This document shows, piece by piece, positions 63,117 to 64,000 of a DNA stretch of 64,000 nucleotides. Below the pieces are notes generated by a model, which searched no databases, was not told where the DNA came from, and was given only the letters and a program-made list of their open reading frames with translations. How positions within the stretch are numbered: the first letter of the stretch is position 1; every line of letters begins with the position of its first letter. Source of the DNA: Blautia faecis (GTDB lineage Bacteria > Bacillota > Clostridia > Lachnospirales > Lachnospiraceae); the NCBI RefSeq assembly GCF_020554845.1, contig NZ_JAJCIA010000003.1, positions 62,001-126,000 on the forward strand, given 5' to 3'. A program made the translations under genes and the position numbers.

Positions 63117-64000
63117 TTAATTATGCGATTTCGGCAGTGACAACTGCCATGGGACTTCCTGTGAAGAGACAGGGAGTCCTTTTAATTTGTTTATGCTCAT
63201 TTGGGCGGCCAGAGTACCAGGCTGGTGTGTCTGGTGTGTCAGTGTTGTGGCGCGGAGCAGACCAGATGTGGTAAGGTAGCTGGTATTGAAGGCGGCTAGT
63301 GCTATTGTGGTTTCGAAACTATGGTCGGCGGAAGTAGTCTTGAATCCAGTGCTTTGAAGAGAGGATGAAAGGGAAGCATGAGTTGCTATCTTTTTCTCCT
63401 GTCCAAGCGACAGCTCTTCCCATAACAGCCATGCAATAAAGTCATCCTCACAAATAAACGCAGTGCAGTCGGGGGTGATCCGTTCTAGAAATTTTTTTAG
63501 GAAGCTGATATCCTGGCTCTGACGGAAATCATCCAGTTCCTGTGTGGTGTACCAGCAGATGTTGCGGTCTGGTACAGTCAGCCCCTGATTTTGCATAGCA
63601 TCCAGAAATCCCTGGTAGCGTTCAAGTCCCCGCTGATCGTCCATCTGGAAAATACCGGCGATAGAAGAGTGGCCTTTTTCCACAAGACTTTGCACCAGAA
63701 GACCAGCCCCATATAGATTATCTTCATAGATTACTGGAATCTGAGACAACTGGGGATAAGCACATTCCAGGAACAAAATGGAAGTTCCCCTTTGTATCAG
63801 CCTTTGATAAAGCTCTGTATTAGGTGATGGTAAGGCGCTTTTTACAGGCTCCACAATAAGTGCCCGCAGCGGACTTTTCAAAAGAAACTGAAGGATTTGC
63901 CGTTCCTGGTCCACATGATTGTGAGTGGGGTAAACCTTGCAGGAAAATCCCTCCGCAGCCAGCGCCACACGAATATCATTTATCAGTGCAGGATATTCAT
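63117..64000 (-). CDS. LacI/AraR-type sugar-responsive regulator, 5' end outside the window
   Basis: The reading frame is open to the window edge (it continues as EYPALINDIRVALAAEGFSC), so the GTG at 63968 is not the start and the DNA-binding domain lies beyond. The visible 294 residues form a periplasmic-binding-like effector domain: RALIVEPVKSALPSPN, PVIYEDNLYGAGLLVQSLVE, GHSSIAGIFQMDDQRGLERY and ELYQRLIQRGTSILFLECAY. The pattern fits AraR-type GntR/LacI chimeras. The C-terminus (SSQEVPWQLSLPKSHN) is typical. It ends 9 bp from the yesN-type gene, on the opposite strand. Confidence 0.8.
   Translation of the reverse strand, partial: EYPALINDIRVALAAEGFSCKVYPTHNHVDQERQILQFLLKSPLRALIVEPVKSALPSPNTELYQRLIQRGTSILFLECAYPQLSQIPVIYEDNLYGAGLLVQSLVEKGHSSIAGIFQMDDQRGLERYQGFLDAMQNQGLTVPDRNICWYTTQELDDFRQSQDISFLKKFLERITPDCTAFICEDDFIAWLLWEELSLGQEKKIATHASLSSSLQSTGFKTTSADHSFETTIALAAFNTSYLTTSGLLRATTLTHQTHQPGTLAAQMSINKLKGLPVSSQEVPWQLSLPKSHN

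Overview
The window looks like chromosome of a gut Lachnospiraceae bacterium, most likely Blautia or a close relative. The grounds are moderate GC with strong AAGGAGG-type ribosome binding sites, lipoprotein signal peptides, BspA-like leucine-rich-repeat surface proteins without LPXTG anchors, YesM/YesN two-component systems, a duplicated-ATPase ECF transporter and short TTGACA/TATAAT promoters. This assignment is inferred from gene content; no rRNA or tRNA gene is present to anchor it.

Layout. (1) 33-7527: three aryl-sulfate sulfotransferase-like (ASST) genes and an acidic lipoprotein gene, all on the + strand. (2) 7708-17541: a carbohydrate locus with a divergent AraC regulator, a DapA/NanA-superfamily aldolase, a TRAP transporter (DctP, DctQ and a DctM broken by one missing base), a very large GH106-like glycosidase and a YhcH-family protein. 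A 205-nt imperfect palindrome separates the transporter from the glycosidase. (3) 17559-21143: an ECF vitamin-type transporter, with the S component in its own unit followed by the A-A fusion and T component. (4) 21162-26439: a clearly AT-richer island with a small XRE regulator, an excisionase-like HTH protein, two C5-cytosine methyltransferases, a DUF3883 PD-(D/E)XK nuclease candidate, a Vsr endonuclease and an unknown 210-aa protein. It reads as a horizontally acquired type II restriction-modification system. (5) 26561-31204: housekeeping genes (M28 peptidase, HD hydrolase, LytTR regulator, small acidic protein, cysK). (6) 31356-45197: three secreted leucine-rich-repeat proteins, one frameshifted, interleaved with a STAND/NB-ARC ATPase with TPR-like repeats and larE. 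(7) 45210-53997: a sugar-binding lipoprotein beside a giant hybrid histidine kinase, a GH3 glucosidase and a GtrA protein. (8) 54003-64000: an HtrA protease, a HAD hydrolase, a GGDEF-REC-HD-GYP protein, a YesM kinase / binding protein / YesN regulator trio, and a partial AraR-like repressor running off the window.

Two dispersed non-coding repeat families punctuate the intergenic spaces. Family A is a roughly 59-bp palindromic unit with ends like GTTACTGTTCAC. Family B is a MITE-like element with 18-bp inverted ends TAGAGCGTGTTTGAAAAA, present as one 164-bp copy, deletion derivatives and many single ends. Several family B copies lie just downstream of promoters, in 5' leaders.

How the genes work together: much of the window concerns sensing and harvesting glycans or aromatic conjugates at the cell surface (ASSTs, GH106, GH3, TRAP and binding proteins, YesMN, hybrid kinase, LRR proteins). 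The restriction-modification island is an inserted defence module. cysK and larE share the promoter-proximal 12-mer CCTATTGACATA, which hints at common sulfur-responsive control.
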